A stretch of DNA of 64,000 nt from Sphingobacterium spiritivorum ATCC 33861. GTDB lineage: Bacteria; Bacteroidota; Bacteroidia; Sphingobacteriales; Sphingobacteriaceae. Positions 8,735 to 18,549 of this stretch are shown piece after piece. Under the pieces are notes generated by a model. It was not told the origin of the DNA and did no database searches. It saw nothing but the letters and a program-made list of their open reading frames with translations. The stretch's first letter is position 1. Every line of letters starts with the position of its first letter. Both the position numbers and the translations under genes were made by a program. The stretch spans positions 830,403-894,402 of the forward strand of contig NZ_GL379770.1 in NCBI RefSeq assembly GCF_000143765.1, read 5' to 3'.

Positions 8735-9604
8735 TTAATAGTTAACTTGATATACGAGTGAGTCTAATATAGGCTGAAGTTCATGCAGATCTATTCCCAT
8801 ATCCAGGTACTTCTGATAAACCATTTTATATTTGGTTTCCAGCTTAGGGTTTTTACTTACGATAGTCTGAATCTCACTTTTAGGCTTCAGTGTAAGATTC
8901 TCCACCGTAGTTGCAAAATCTTCTTCCGGAGCATATCCGCCATATGGCGTGAAGAAACCATCCAGATTGGCTTGTGCAGTACTGCGGCTTCCGTAGGTGA
9001 GGCCATAGTATTCACCCTGAGAGATACGATCATAGATGTAACCGCGGCCTACCTTGTGATCGATCTGATGTGCATGTTCGTGAAATAAAGTGGAGATATG
9101 TGATCTTAACCAGCTTTTATTGGTCTTGCTGAAATTGTTAACCCCACCCATACCTAATCTGTAAAACTGCCCGTTTAGTCCTGCTCCTGCAGCTGTACCG
9201 GTAGAGGTAATGTCATTGAAGTGTACAAATCCTCCGACAATGATAAATTCTATAGGGGTCTCTCCGTTAAAGAATTTCGGAAAACGCTCTTTAAGTGTTT
9301 TTAGCCATATTTTGTCGAGCATCACTTTTGTGTATTCCAGCGCGAGGTCATATCGTGCCGGTACGAAGAATGTACTTCCCGTGATGGTACGTGGCGAAAA
9401 TTCGTAAATAATCTCTACACCATATGCTTTCTGGATTGAATCTGCCAGATAATCCAGCTCATTCCATGCAGATTTCGGTTTTTTCTCTTTTTTTGTGAAA
9501 TAATCAGTCGTTTCGTCGATCTGATCTATTTTGGTACTGTCTTTAGCACAACCTGCAAAGGTTAGCAAGGCAAACAGTATCAGCACTGTTATCGTATTTT
9601 TCAT
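8735..9604 (-). CDS. Substrate import-associated zinc metallohydrolase lipoprotein
   Basis: A 289-residue lipoprotein (LTFAGC, Cys19). The HExxH zinc motif is visible as LFHEHAHQIDH around residues 173-183, with a downstream acidic stretch (APEEDFATTVENL) that may give the third ligand. This matches the family named 'substrate import-associated zinc metallohydrolase' (TIGR04549), found next to SusC/SusD pairs. It probably hydrolyses a peptide or other bond in the substrate on the cell surface, but no substrate is known. It is 2 bp from the SusD gene upstream and 10 bp from the DUF4302 gene downstream, so tightly co-translated. Confidence 0.87.
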   Translation of the reverse strand: MKNTITVLILFALLTFAGCAKDSTKIDQIDETTDYFTKKEKKPKSAWNELDYLADSIQKAYGVEIIYEFSPRTITGSTFFVPARYDLALEYTKVMLDKIWLKTLKERFPKFFNGETPIEFIIVGGFVHFNDITSTGTAAGAGLNGQFYRLGMGGVNNFSKTNKSWLRSHISTLFHEHAHQIDHKVGRGYIYDRISQGEYYGLTYGSRSTAQANLDGFFTPYGGYAPEEDFATTVENLTLKPKSEIQTIVSKNPKLETKYKMVYQKYLDMGIDLHELQPILDSLVYQVNY

Positions 9605-9606
9605 AA

Positions 9607-11055
9607 TTATCTCGGATTTAATTGATTCTCTAATGAAGGATTACCCACACGCGCATTGATCGGGATCTGTATAGCCGTTCTTTTGTCATTAGGTTCAAGT
9701 ACGACATCCGGTGTGGCTGATGTCCTGACCAGACGATGTTCTATACGCAGACCCAAACGTTTGATATCATACCATCTGAAACCCTGTCCGATTAGCTCCA
9801 TGCGTCTTTCTTTCAATACAGTTGCCAGAGCATTATCGGTAGTCGATGGAGTTGGCAAAGCCGTATAAGGTGTGATTCTCTCCTTACGGATGGCTTCGAT
9901 ATCCTGCATCGCTTTTGTGATATTAGGACTTGCTATCCTGAGATAAGCCTCAGCTCTGTTTAACAAAACTTCTTCCATCGTAAAGCAATCGTATCTTGAG
10001 GCTGCTGCATTCGGATTATTGGGTTGATTGGCATATTTTACGACCAACGCCACACTGTCTATAACGGTACCTCCTGAACTGAAAGACTGGAACCGAAGAT
10101 CCGAATTAGGCGTGCTGTAGAAGATTTCATGTGCGAGGTAAAATCCACACAGACGATACCCGATAGGACGACACAGAAACTGGCTGCTCTGTGCAGTCAG
10201 CAACAGGTTGGGGTGAATGCTGGGATTCATAATCTCCTGTGCCCAGTACTGCTCACTTGTGGTTCTTTTGCGGTTTACGTCATCACTCATCTTGCGTACA
10301 ATTACACCTTTTTCAGCTACAGCCAGGTCGCTGTATTTGATGACATCATCCCAATTACCTTTGTATAGACTGACTCTGGAAAAGAATGCGTATATGCTGG
10401 CCATCGAGAAACGATACGGTGTGTTCGGCATAAATTCGCGTCCTTCTTTTAATAAAGCAAGGCCTTCATTCATGTCTTTTTCAATCTGATCGTACACTTG
10501 TTTTACTGTCGCGCGGTCAAACAGAGGCCGATTAGCTTTAGGTACTTCCAATACCAGCGGTACACCCAGATCTGTGGCTGAGGTCGCCGTATTGTAATGC
10601 ATGCCAAAGAGATTAACTAATGAAAAATAGGCATAGGACCGGATCATCAAAGCTTCTCCCTTGATCGCTTTCTTTTGTGTCTCGTCTCCGGATGCTTTAG
10701 CTAATTCTTCTATTACCGAGTTCGCATCGTATATCTTTTTGTAATAATGTGCATATGCAGCTCCGGGCGATGCGATATTTGTCTCCTCATATTCATCTTT
10801 CCAGAGATACAGCGGGATATAGCGTGCTCCCATATTTGCCTGCATTGTATTGGCATAGTGATGGTAATTGTCTGTTAATATTTCTGTGAACATATCCTGA
10901 CGTTCGGGATATGCATTCACCAGTACATCTTCGAGGATATCAAGCCCTTGTGTCAGGTCCAGCCTGTTGTCGTAAGGCTCATCCAGGAATTTTGAACATG
11001 AAGTAGAAAATCCTGCGGAGATTACTGTTAGTAAAAGTATGATATAAGCTCTCAT
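9607..11055 (-). CDS. RagB/SusD family nutrient-uptake outer-membrane lipoprotein
   Basis: A 482-residue SusD homologue with lipobox FSTSC (Cys20). It shows the usual helical TPR-like core (EEVLLNRAEAYLRIA around residues 360-375) and the C-terminal ERRMELIGQGFRWYDIKRLG motif typical of RagB/SusD proteins. It forms the surface lid of the SusC channel encoded 11 bp upstream. The neighbouring metallohydrolase and DUF4302 genes suggest a peptide-like or otherwise non-glycan substrate, because no glycosidase is present in the operon; that is inference. Confidence 0.93.
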   Translation of the reverse strand: MRAYIILLLTVISAGFSTSCSKFLDEPYDNRLDLTQGLDILEDVLVNAYPERQDMFTEILTDNYHHYANTMQANMGARYIPLYLWKDEYEETNIASPGAAYAHYYKKIYDANSVIEELAKASGDETQKKAIKGEALMIRSYAYFSLVNLFGMHYNTATSATDLGVPLVLEVPKANRPLFDRATVKQVYDQIEKDMNEGLALLKEGREFMPNTPYRFSMASIYAFFSRVSLYKGNWDDVIKYSDLAVAEKGVIVRKMSDDVNRKRTTSEQYWAQEIMNPSIHPNLLLTAQSSQFLCRPIGYRLCGFYLAHEIFYSTPNSDLRFQSFSSGGTVIDSVALVVKYANQPNNPNAAASRYDCFTMEEVLLNRAEAYLRIASPNITKAMQDIEAIRKERITPYTALPTPSTTDNALATVLKERRMELIGQGFRWYDIKRLGLRIEHRLVRTSATPDVVLEPNDKRTAIQIPINARVGNPSLENQLNPR

Positions 11056-11066
11056 AGTTTGTTCAA

Positions 11067-14000
11067 TTAAAAACCTACGGTTAATCTTAGTGAGTATGAT
11101 CTTGGATTAGGCAGAGATGTACCACCTGTCAATAATAATTCAGGATCCACACCTCTCAGTTTGTCACTGGCTTTGTAATACAGATTATTTCCTGAAAGAA
11201 TGATACGTGCATTTTTTACAAAAGGATATTTCTTGTTGATAAGACGCCCTAATTCGTATGAAACCATTACTTCATTAAGACGGATTACGCTGGCATCTGC
11301 AACCCTGAAATTACTTCTGTTATACGCTACTTCATCAATATTGGAAACTGTACCAAGATATGTCCGTTGTATGGTACTCAACAGTCCGGGTACATTGGTG
11401 TAGTTTTCATCTCCGATAGTTTGCCAGCGATAATTAAGATCTGCCGATTTGGAACCGCTGTCATCATAAGAACGCGCGGCTATAGGAGACATAAAGACTT
11501 TGTGACCGTAAGCATAGGTAATAAATATGCGGAATTCAAATCCCTTATACTGCAACGAGTTGGAAAGTGATCCTGTACCCAATGGTTGTCTTGTCCCCAT
11601 ATATTCGATCAGCGAACGATCTTTTTCACTGGCAATAATACCGGTTACACGCTGATCGCCTTTCCAGAATGTAGGACGGCCATCTTCATTCAGTCCTGCA
11701 AAGCGGAAAGCATACAGACCTTCATAAGGTCTTCCGTTAAGCGGATAGCCGTTAGAGCGCGTGATCTGTGTCAATAATGAAGACTCCAGTTCTCCGCCGA
11801 TGACATTATTCTTTACATAACCATATATAAAGTTGGCATCCCATTTCAGATCTTCTTTGTTCAGGATATTTTTGATTCCTATAGTCAAATCTACTCCGCG
11901 GTTAGTCATACTGGCGAAGTTGACGGTTTTGGTCTCAAATCCTTCTTCCTGCGCCACGTTGATCGTTGCAATCAGATCTTTGTTTTTACGGTCATAATAT
12001 TCCCCGACAAAAGTAAGTTTGTCAAATAAACCAAATTCTAAACCCACGTTTTTGATATAATCTTTCTCCCAGTTAAGGTTGTATAATTCTGGTGAAGATA
12101 CATTCACACCGATATCACTATTTTGAGCATCCAGTCTGGTTTTGTTGATGAATGCTGCACTTCTCAATGGAGAGGATTGGTAAGCATTACCGCGTAATGC
12201 ATAACTACCACGTAATTTTAAATAATCTACAGTCTCGCTGATTGCTCCTTTTTTGAAGAAATCTTCACGATCAATATTCCATGAAACACCGACACTGTAG
12301 TTTGGTAAAAATTTGGATCGGGTCATACGGCCAAACATATTGCTGGCATCCATACGTCCTCCGGCTTCTATATTATATCTTTCCAGAAATGAATATTGTA
12401 CATTGGCGTAATAGCCTGTTCTGTTTTCGTTTTCGAAAGATTCGATGTAGACACGGTCGTCCGTGTTTACGGAATGGATCATCGCCAGCTTACTTGGTGA
12501 GATAATCTTTCCTCCATAGTACAGATAGCCTATTCCTTTGGTATACTGACGGTCTATACGGTCACTGCTGATCTCCATACCAGCCAATGCGTCCACTGCG
12601 TGTTTGGACCATTTCTTATTGAAGTTCAACTGATTTCTGATGTACAGATTTTTACCCCAGTTAGAGCGTGCATACAGAAAGCCTCCGCGTGGCAGGATAG
12701 TCTCTTTGTATCCGTTAGGATCTGCAGGATCCTGATACAGCAGGGTGTTCTGTCCACGTAATACATCATTATAATCGACACGGTAAGCATTTGCCACATT
12801 AGATCTTTCTGTGACCGTATGGTCATAGCTGTTGTTTGTTTTTCGCAATGATAGTGTAAGGTCATAGCGTAATGCCTTGGTGATCTGATAAGATGGTCTG
12901 ATATTCAGTTTGATATCCTGAGACTTGACTTGTGTGAAGTTTTCTTTTAACTCTTCAATAATATTGAAAGGAGCCAGATTTTCAGTGTAATACTTGTATG
13001 ATCCGTCCTCGTTGTACGGATACATGGTTCGGCTGGTATTCATCGCGTACAGGAACGGATTGATCTCAAATTGTCTGGAGATATCTGAATATGTAGTTGT
13101 ACTGTTGTATGTTCCGGGCGTGAACTGATCACGGTATGACCAGTTGAGGTTGACGTCCAGTTTCAATTTGCTTGTGATGTTAAATACATTACGTGCGTCT
13201 ACTGTAAAACGATCCATATTATAGCCGATAGCTTGTCCGTCATCATGTGCATAACTACCGGACAGGTAATAGGTATTCTTATCAGATCCTCCGTTGAAAG
13301 AAAGCGAGTGTTCCTGTACCACATTATTCCGGAATAACACATCAAACCAATCCGTATTGGCCATAGTTGATTTATTCAGTTCGGCATAAGCCTGATCCAG
13401 GTTGATATTTCTAAGCGCCAGTTGTTTGTATGTCTCCGTATAAGCTCCTGTATAGGTAGGCCAGTTGGCATTGGACAGATACCCCATATCATACATCTGC
13501 TTGTATAACCCCATTTCTTCCTGTGAATTCATCAGGTTGAAATTTTTGATATTTGGTTTGATACCCAGCGATAGTGCTGTAGAAAAGTTAATGTTTCGCT
13601 GATTGTATGCTCCTGATTTAGTGGTAATGGAGATAACTCCGTTTGCGGCTCTTGTACCGTACAAAGCTGTTGCTGCCCCATCTTTCAGGATCACGATATC
13701 TTCTATATCCTGCGCATTCAGTCCTGCAATTGCGGATCCTAATACTGAAGCCGGATCTCCTGAATACAACTGGCTTACCGCTACATTGGAAGGGGAGGTG
13801 ATCGGTACGCCGTTGATGACATAGAGCGGTTCCTGATTGGCACTGATGGAAGAATTACCACGAATCCTTATTTTAGGTGTAGACCCGAAAGTTCCGGAAG
13901 TATTCTGTACACTCACACCCGCTGCTGCTCCCTGTAACATTCTGGAAACGTCAATAGCACCGGAGCGGTCAATCACATTTTTGTCAACCTGACTCACCGA

Positions 14001-14717
14001 ACCTGTAAACTTGCGTTTATCCAGTTTCTGGAAACCTGTAACAACGACTTCATCCATACCTATGTCCGATGGAGTAAGAGAAACATTGAGTACATTGTCT
14101 GTGACCTTACGACGTATGGTTCCGAATCCCAACAGGTTGAATTGAAGCGTAGCATTGTTATTTCTCAAGGTTAACCTGTATGCCCCATCATTGTTTGTAG
14201 CTGTAGAATTGTTGGTTTCCAATTCGGTTACCGTCACGCCGGAAAGAGGTTGCCCTCTCTGATCCACGACTCTTCCCGTGATCACCTTTTGCTGCACCAT
14301 CGCATTGGGACTGGCGATCGCTACTGATTCTTTGGCTTTTACCGTTATGATTTTATCCGTAATGACAAAATCAAAAGGTTGATTCTGGAAAATCAAGGCC
14401 AGTGCATCGTTGATATTTTCATTGGCGACAGCCACAGATACTGGTTTGGAGATTTTTACGAAATGGGAGTTAAACAGGAAGTTATACCCGCTTTGCCGCT
14501 GGATCTCTTTCAGTACATTAATAAGTTGCTCATTCCTTACTTTTAGGTTGATGTTTTGCCCGAAGGTATGGGCATTTACATGAAACATGAAGGCGAACAA
14601 TAGCAATGGAATTAGTTTCATGGCTAGAATAACGCTTTTGGAAATTCTGCATTCATGTATCCGGTTTTTCACAACTATGCAAAACCTGGATATAAATGCA
14701 TAGACTTTTTCTTTCAT
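11067..14717 (-). CDS. SusC/RagA TonB-linked outer-membrane transporter with STN domain
   Basis: A 1216-residue TonB-dependent transporter. Residues about 30-52 are the signal peptide; about 55-125 form the secretin/TonB short N-terminal (STN) domain (INLKVRNEQLINVLKEIQRQ), which contacts the FecR anti-sigma factor. Residues about 145-225 are a CarboxypepD-reg-like sandwich (GRVVDQRGQPLSGVTV). The TonB-box-like DEVVVTGF is followed by a plug and a beta-barrel ending in an aromatic residue (LRLTVGF). Met33 is an alternative start. STN and the FecR-sigma pair upstream indicate autoregulated substrate-induced transcription. The partner SusD follows 11 bp downstream. Confidence 0.95.
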   Translation of the reverse strand: MKEKVYAFISRFCIVVKNRIHECRISKSVILAMKLIPLLLFAFMFHVNAHTFGQNINLKVRNEQLINVLKEIQRQSGYNFLFNSHFVKISKPVSVAVANENINDALALIFQNQPFDFVITDKIITVKAKESVAIASPNAMVQQKVITGRVVDQRGQPLSGVTVTELETNNSTATNNDGAYRLTLRNNNATLQFNLLGFGTIRRKVTDNVLNVSLTPSDIGMDEVVVTGFQKLDKRKFTGSVSQVDKNVIDRSGAIDVSRMLQGAAAGVSVQNTSGTFGSTPKIRIRGNSSISANQEPLYVINGVPITSPSNVAVSQLYSGDPASVLGSAIAGLNAQDIEDIVILKDGAATALYGTRAANGVISITTKSGAYNQRNINFSTALSLGIKPNIKNFNLMNSQEEMGLYKQMYDMGYLSNANWPTYTGAYTETYKQLALRNINLDQAYAELNKSTMANTDWFDVLFRNNVVQEHSLSFNGGSDKNTYYLSGSYAHDDGQAIGYNMDRFTVDARNVFNITSKLKLDVNLNWSYRDQFTPGTYNSTTTYSDISRQFEINPFLYAMNTSRTMYPYNEDGSYKYYTENLAPFNIIEELKENFTQVKSQDIKLNIRPSYQITKALRYDLTLSLRKTNNSYDHTVTERSNVANAYRVDYNDVLRGQNTLLYQDPADPNGYKETILPRGGFLYARSNWGKNLYIRNQLNFNKKWSKHAVDALAGMEISSDRIDRQYTKGIGYLYYGGKIISPSKLAMIHSVNTDDRVYIESFENENRTGYYANVQYSFLERYNIEAGGRMDASNMFGRMTRSKFLPNYSVGVSWNIDREDFFKKGAISETVDYLKLRGSYALRGNAYQSSPLRSAAFINKTRLDAQNSDIGVNVSSPELYNLNWEKDYIKNVGLEFGLFDKLTFVGEYYDRKNKDLIATINVAQEEGFETKTVNFASMTNRGVDLTIGIKNILNKEDLKWDANFIYGYVKNNVIGGELESSLLTQITRSNGYPLNGRPYEGLYAFRFAGLNEDGRPTFWKGDQRVTGIIASEKDRSLIEYMGTRQPLGTGSLSNSLQYKGFEFRIFITYAYGHKVFMSPIAARSYDDSGSKSADLNYRWQTIGDENYTNVPGLLSTIQRTYLGTVSNIDEVAYNRSNFRVADASVIRLNEVMVSYELGRLINKKYPFVKNARIILSGNNLYYKASDKLRGVDPELLLTGGTSLPNPRSYSLRLTVGF

Positions 14718-14853
14718 AAGATTTGGTTGCGTACAGATACGGCGTACTACAGCAGTTTGGTCAACTCACTGATTTACGTATATTTGTACAGGTTGGTTTA
14801 AAAAATAGTTTGTTACTTTCTTAGGCCAATTAGGTATATATGACCGCATATGA

Positions 14854-14884
14854 CTGGGGATGGTGCGAACATCTCCAGTTTTTT
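14854..14884 (+). terminator. Plus-strand terminator-like hairpin between FecR and SusC genes (antisense orientation)
   Basis: The stem CTGGGGATG/CATCTCCAG (14854-14862 and 14870-14878, one G-U wobble on the plus-strand RNA) with a 7-nt loop is followed by TTTTTT. On the minus strand, the direction of all nearby genes, the wobble becomes an A-C mismatch and there is no T tract. Its polarity is therefore opposite to the operon. Confidence 0.5.
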
Positions 14885-14896
14885 ATCTCTTTAGGT

Positions 14897-16102
14897 CTAG
14901 TGTTTAACCATTATCCTCCTTTCCTCGATTTTAAATTTGTAACTTGTATTCATCTGTATGACATCCAGCAGATCTGATAACATCACATCTCTGGAAATAG
15001 AACCGGACAACGGCTCGTCTTTGAAATTCTTGTCAGCAAATACAAACTCTACATTGTACCATCGTTCTATTTCTGAGATTACAGAGAGGAGAGAAGTGTT
15101 GTTAAAAACAAATTTGCCGTCTTTCCAGGCGCTGATCTCTTCTACATTGACATGACGGACGGTAATCACATCTCTGGCCAGTGCCTGCTCACCCGGATGC
15201 AGGATCATACTGGTCTTGTCGGGGAGTGTGACGCTGACTTTTCCCTCAACCAATGTGGTTTTGACTCCCTTTTTTGTATCGTAGGTGTTGATATTGAATG
15301 TTGTTCCCAGTACTTCCACGTCCTGTCCTTCTGTATGGACAATAAAAGGTTGTCTGGAATTCTTAACCACTTCAAAAAATCCTTCGCCGACTAACGTTAC
15401 TTCACGTTTATCACCGCGGAATGTGACCGGATACCGGATCGAAGACATGGCGTTAAGGTGTACTTTGGAGCCGTCAGGCAGAACAACCATCGTATAGGCC
15501 GCTTTAGATGTTTCGATTATATTGGTTTTGGTTTCTATCTCGTGTTGATTGTCGTACTCATAAGAGATCTGACCATCTTTGCTTTTTACAATGCGGAATC
15601 CTTTCTCTTCATAGATCACGCCCGTTACGGCGGTATCGAGATTTATTTTTTTACCATTCTCAAAAGTCAATGTAGCAGCAGATACAGCGGGGTGCACGTC
15701 ATTGGACTTTTGTACAAGGCCGGGATGGATATCTGCCGTTTCAGGCCTGTTTAAAAAGAAGAGTCCGCAAACAAGGAGAATGCTGGCTGCTGCAGCGATC
15801 CAGCTCCATGTACGAAATATACCTGTTGAGGGTTTGCTGGCATCGGAGGATATGCTTGCTACAGATTTATCTGCTATAGTAGAATTGATCTTGCCGTAAA
15901 TCCGGAGTAGTCTCTGGTCAATCAGTTCATCTGCCAGGTCTGTATCCGCATCGACAGAACCGAGTTCCTGCTGTACAATTTTTTTCAGTTCATCATTACT
16001 AAGCTCAGAAAGTTGGAGAAATAAGATTTCGTATTCCTCTTTATCTATCCTTTTTGTAAGATATTTTTTCAGTAATAGGCTAAGCTCAGTTGTATTTTTC
16101 AT
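14897..16102 (-). CDS. FecR-family anti-sigma factor
   Basis: A 401-residue inner-membrane anti-sigma factor. Residues 1-95 are the cytoplasmic sigma-binding region; a single membrane helix lies around residues 97-117 (WIAAAASILLVCGLFFL). The FecR domain follows (VVLPDGSKVHLNAMSSIRYP, VTLVGEGFFEVVKN) and a C-terminal DUF4974-like region (VISEIERWYNVEFVFADKNF). It holds the ECF sigma factor encoded 90 bp upstream until the STN domain of the SusC transporter signals substrate binding. Order sigma-FecR-SusC-SusD is the standard Bacteroidota trans-envelope switch. Confidence 0.94.
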   Translation of the reverse strand: MKNTTELSLLLKKYLTKRIDKEEYEILFLQLSELSNDELKKIVQQELGSVDADTDLADELIDQRLLRIYGKINSTIADKSVASISSDASKPSTGIFRTWSWIAAAASILLVCGLFFLNRPETADIHPGLVQKSNDVHPAVSAATLTFENGKKINLDTAVTGVIYEEKGFRIVKSKDGQISYEYDNQHEIETKTNIIETSKAAYTMVVLPDGSKVHLNAMSSIRYPVTFRGDKREVTLVGEGFFEVVKNSRQPFIVHTEGQDVEVLGTTFNINTYDTKKGVKTTLVEGKVSVTLPDKTSMILHPGEQALARDVITVRHVNVEEISAWKDGKFVFNNTSLLSVISEIERWYNVEFVFADKNFKDEPLSGSISRDVMLSDLLDVIQMNTSYKFKIEERRIMVKH

Positions 16103-16191
16103 GAATTGTCGGCTTTTGGACGCGGTTCTGATATGAATACGTTCAAAAACAAAAAACTCACTATTCGAAAAGTGAAAAAAAGTAAAAAAAA

Positions 16192-16785
16192 TTAAAAATC
16201 TTTGAAAATCATTAAAATCAGAGCTGATTTTAAGGTGTTCTCATGTTCTATAGCATATTTTTTAAGAAATTTCATAGCAATCACGAGCTGATTACTGATC
16301 GTTGAATACGAAATATTCAACTCTTCACTGACTTCTTTATATGATTTACCTTCTATCTTACATAATCGAAAGATCAGTTTTCGCTGTGGAGGCATTTGTT
16401 CAATCGCCTGCTCCAGGATATTCAGATTTTCCTTGTAGATATAGTCTTCATCCGGAGAAGTGCTGTACTCCATAAAATTGTCCCACAGTTCTTTCTGTAA
16501 CTTTTTGTCCCGTGTTAATTTTCTGAATACATCTATTGCCATATGATCTGCCATACGGAGAATATAGGCCGAGAAAGGTTTGTCTGCATCTATGGTTTCG
16601 CGCATATCCCAGATTTTGATAAAGAGACTCTGAAGGATTTCATCTGCGGTTTCCTGATCTTTGAGGAGGAAAAGAAGTCGTTTGTAGATGATTTTCGAAT
16701 ATCGTTTGTAGATATGTTCAAATGCTTGTGCACTTCCTCCTGAAAACTGGAGAATGATTTCTTTATTTAAATCTGTTGCAGTCAT
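16192..16785 (-). CDS. ECF sigma-70 family RNA polymerase sigma factor
   Basis: A 197-residue ECF sigma factor. Region 2 includes RYSKIIYKRLLFLLKDQETA and the DEILQSLFIKIWD segment; region 4 around residues 130-178 has MPPQRKLIFRLCKIEGKSY and the helix-turn-helix YKEVSEELNISYSTISNQL. It should direct transcription of the adjacent SusC-SusD-metallohydrolase operon and is controlled by the FecR protein next to it. It has an unusually long C-terminal tail after region 4 (about 20 residues, LKSALILMIFKDF), hydrophobic in part. Confidence 0.93.
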   Translation of the reverse strand: MTATDLNKEIILQFSGGSAQAFEHIYKRYSKIIYKRLLFLLKDQETADEILQSLFIKIWDMRETIDADKPFSAYILRMADHMAIDVFRKLTRDKKLQKELWDNFMEYSTSPDEDYIYKENLNILEQAIEQMPPQRKLIFRLCKIEGKSYKEVSEELNISYSTISNQLVIAMKFLKKYAIEHENTLKSALILMIFKDF

Positions 16786-17084
16786 TTGACGAAAACGAGT
16801 ATAGTATTTTTTAGTGTCAGGTTAATTATCGGATGTAAGCCTTTTATAAAATTGCCATCATATAGTCAGTTATAAGACATCAGATATACAAACATTAAGT
16901 AAAGGTCATAACAGGCCTGTGAATTTTTGCTTATACTGTAAATATAAACCTTTTTGAGCATATCTGTATAGTCTCCGGTTCAATGAAGCATAAAAAAATA
17001 AGAAAGAAGGCCGGAATGCTGTAATTAAAGAGAAGAGTGGGGAGAACCTGTGTTACTCAAAAGTTGAAATTTATCTTTCAGGTA
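16786..17084. other. Intergenic region upstream of the sigma gene
   Basis: About 300 bp with no credible ORF on either strand. It must carry the minus-strand promoter of the sigma gene starting at 16785. I did not find a clear TAnnTTTG element on the minus strand. Confidence 0.5.
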
Positions 17085-17119
17085 ACAAGTAAAACAGCTA
17101 CCCGGCAGGATAGCTGTTT
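17085..17119 (-). terminator. Terminator of the alcohol dehydrogenase gene
   Basis: Read on the minus strand, AAACAGCTA pairs with TAGCTGTTT across a 10-nt loop and is followed by TTACTTGTT. It lies 17 bp after the dehydrogenase stop codon, in the right orientation. Confidence 0.7.
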
Positions 17120-17135
17120 ACATTTTTGCAAGAGA

Positions 17136-18182
17136 TTATAAAGTCGCCATGTCAATAACAAAACGATACCTTACATCTCCTTTGATCATGCGGTCATAAG
17201 CCGTCTGAATATCTTTGATATCAATAAGTTCAATATCCGATACAATTTGATGCTCTGCGCAGAAATCTAACATTTCCTGAGTCTCAGCAATGCCTCCGAT
17301 TCCGGATCCGGCAACGCTTTTGCGGCCGTCAATAAATGCAAAAGCCGGTATTTTGTGCGCCTCAGGTGGTACACCAACGATGATATGCACACCATTTGTT
17401 CTCAAAAGAGACATATACATGGCCATATCATGTTCGGCACTAACAGTATCCAGGATAAAATCAAATGAATTTTTTGCCTTTGCCACTTGTTCCGGATCCG
17501 TAGTGACTACGAAATGATGTGCTCCCAATTTGCGGGCATCGGCTTCTTTATTCGGAGAAGTACTGAGTACCGTTACTTCAGCGCCGAATGCGACTCCAAA
17601 TTTAACAGCCATATGTCCCAGTCCACCCAGTCCCAATACAGCCAGCTTGTGTCCTTTGCCTACTTTCCAATGTCTTAACGGAGAATAGGTGGTAATGCCG
17701 GCGCATAATAGAGGTGCTGTAGCAGCAAGAGAAAGAGATGCAGGCACATGTAATACGAAATCTTCATTGACAACTATCGTATTGGAATATCCACCATAAG
17801 TAGGGGCTCCGTCTGTATACTTGTTGACACCGTTATAGGTCTGTATATTTCCGTTGTCGCAATACTGCTCCAGTCCTTCCTGGCAGTTAGGGCAGGTTCT
17901 GCAGGAATCAACCATACATCCTGTTCCGGCCAGATCACCTACTTTGAAACGGGTCACATGCTCACCTACTTTGATGACTTTACCTACAATTTCGTGTCCC
18001 GGAACCATCGGGAATATTCCCGGAAACCAATCGTTGCGTATCTGATGAAGATCTGAATGACAGACTCCACAGTACTGAATGTCAAATTGTACATCATGGG
18101 GACCTACTTCACGACGCTCAAATTCCCATTCGGCCAAATCCGAAGTCGGAGTTTGCGCTGCGTATCCTTTTGTTGTAATCAT
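17136..18182 (-). CDS. NAD(P)-dependent zinc alcohol dehydrogenase (cinnamyl-alcohol-dehydrogenase/YahK type)
   Basis: A 348-residue medium-chain dehydrogenase. The catalytic-zinc segment YCGVCHSDLHQ and GHE lie in the GroES-like half; structural zinc cysteines appear as CRTCPNCQEGLEQYC. The Rossmann motif is GLGGLGHMAVKFG. This matches the aldehyde reductase/CAD subgroup that usually reduces aldehydes with NADPH in the cytoplasm. I chose the start at 18182 (MITTKGYAAQTP), which aligns with the usual family N-terminus; an upstream ATG at 18212 would add ten atypical residues. Monocistronic: a terminator follows and a divergent sigma gene lies upstream. Physiological substrate not deducible. 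Confidence 0.92.
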   Translation of the reverse strand: MITTKGYAAQTPTSDLAEWEFERREVGPHDVQFDIQYCGVCHSDLHQIRNDWFPGIFPMVPGHEIVGKVIKVGEHVTRFKVGDLAGTGCMVDSCRTCPNCQEGLEQYCDNGNIQTYNGVNKYTDGAPTYGGYSNTIVVNEDFVLHVPASLSLAATAPLLCAGITTYSPLRHWKVGKGHKLAVLGLGGLGHMAVKFGVAFGAEVTVLSTSPNKEADARKLGAHHFVVTTDPEQVAKAKNSFDFILDTVSAEHDMAMYMSLLRTNGVHIIVGVPPEAHKIPAFAFIDGRKSVAGSGIGGIAETQEMLDFCAEHQIVSDIELIDIKDIQTAYDRMIKGDVRYRFVIDMATL

Positions 18183-18549
18183 AGTATATTGTTTGTTTTT
18201 TAAAGCTAACATGAATGTACAGCTTTTGTTTTATGCCGGAAGATATGTTTGTGTTTATTTTTTGTAATAAAATTGTGTGTCAGATCCGGAATGTGTATCC
18301 GGAACACAGAGGGTATGCGTATACACTGACGTTTGATTAGTCACTTACTTTATTTACGGATTCATTTGGGATATTATAAGAGATAGTACTATCTTTAGTA
18401 CAGCATTTTATAAACCTGGCTGATTTTGATCAAATACTTTGGGCTTTATCCTTATTTTACACATATTTAAAATAAAAGATATACAGGCTTAACATCATTT
18501 GTTCAAATTAGCGACTTAATTCAACCCATGAAATCCCAACAGCGAAGTA
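18183..18549. other. Divergent intergenic region between alcohol dehydrogenase and sigma factor
   Basis: About 370 bp, AT-rich, without a credible gene. It should hold both divergent promoters. A tiny ORF, 18528-18563 (ATG to TAA, 11 codons), overlaps the sigma start codon at 18550 in another frame and could couple translation, but it may be chance. Confidence 0.45.

Noticed and set aside
18183..18212. Upstream ATG for the alcohol dehydrogenase
   Set aside because: It adds ten residues not typical of the family; MITTKGYAA is the usual beginning.
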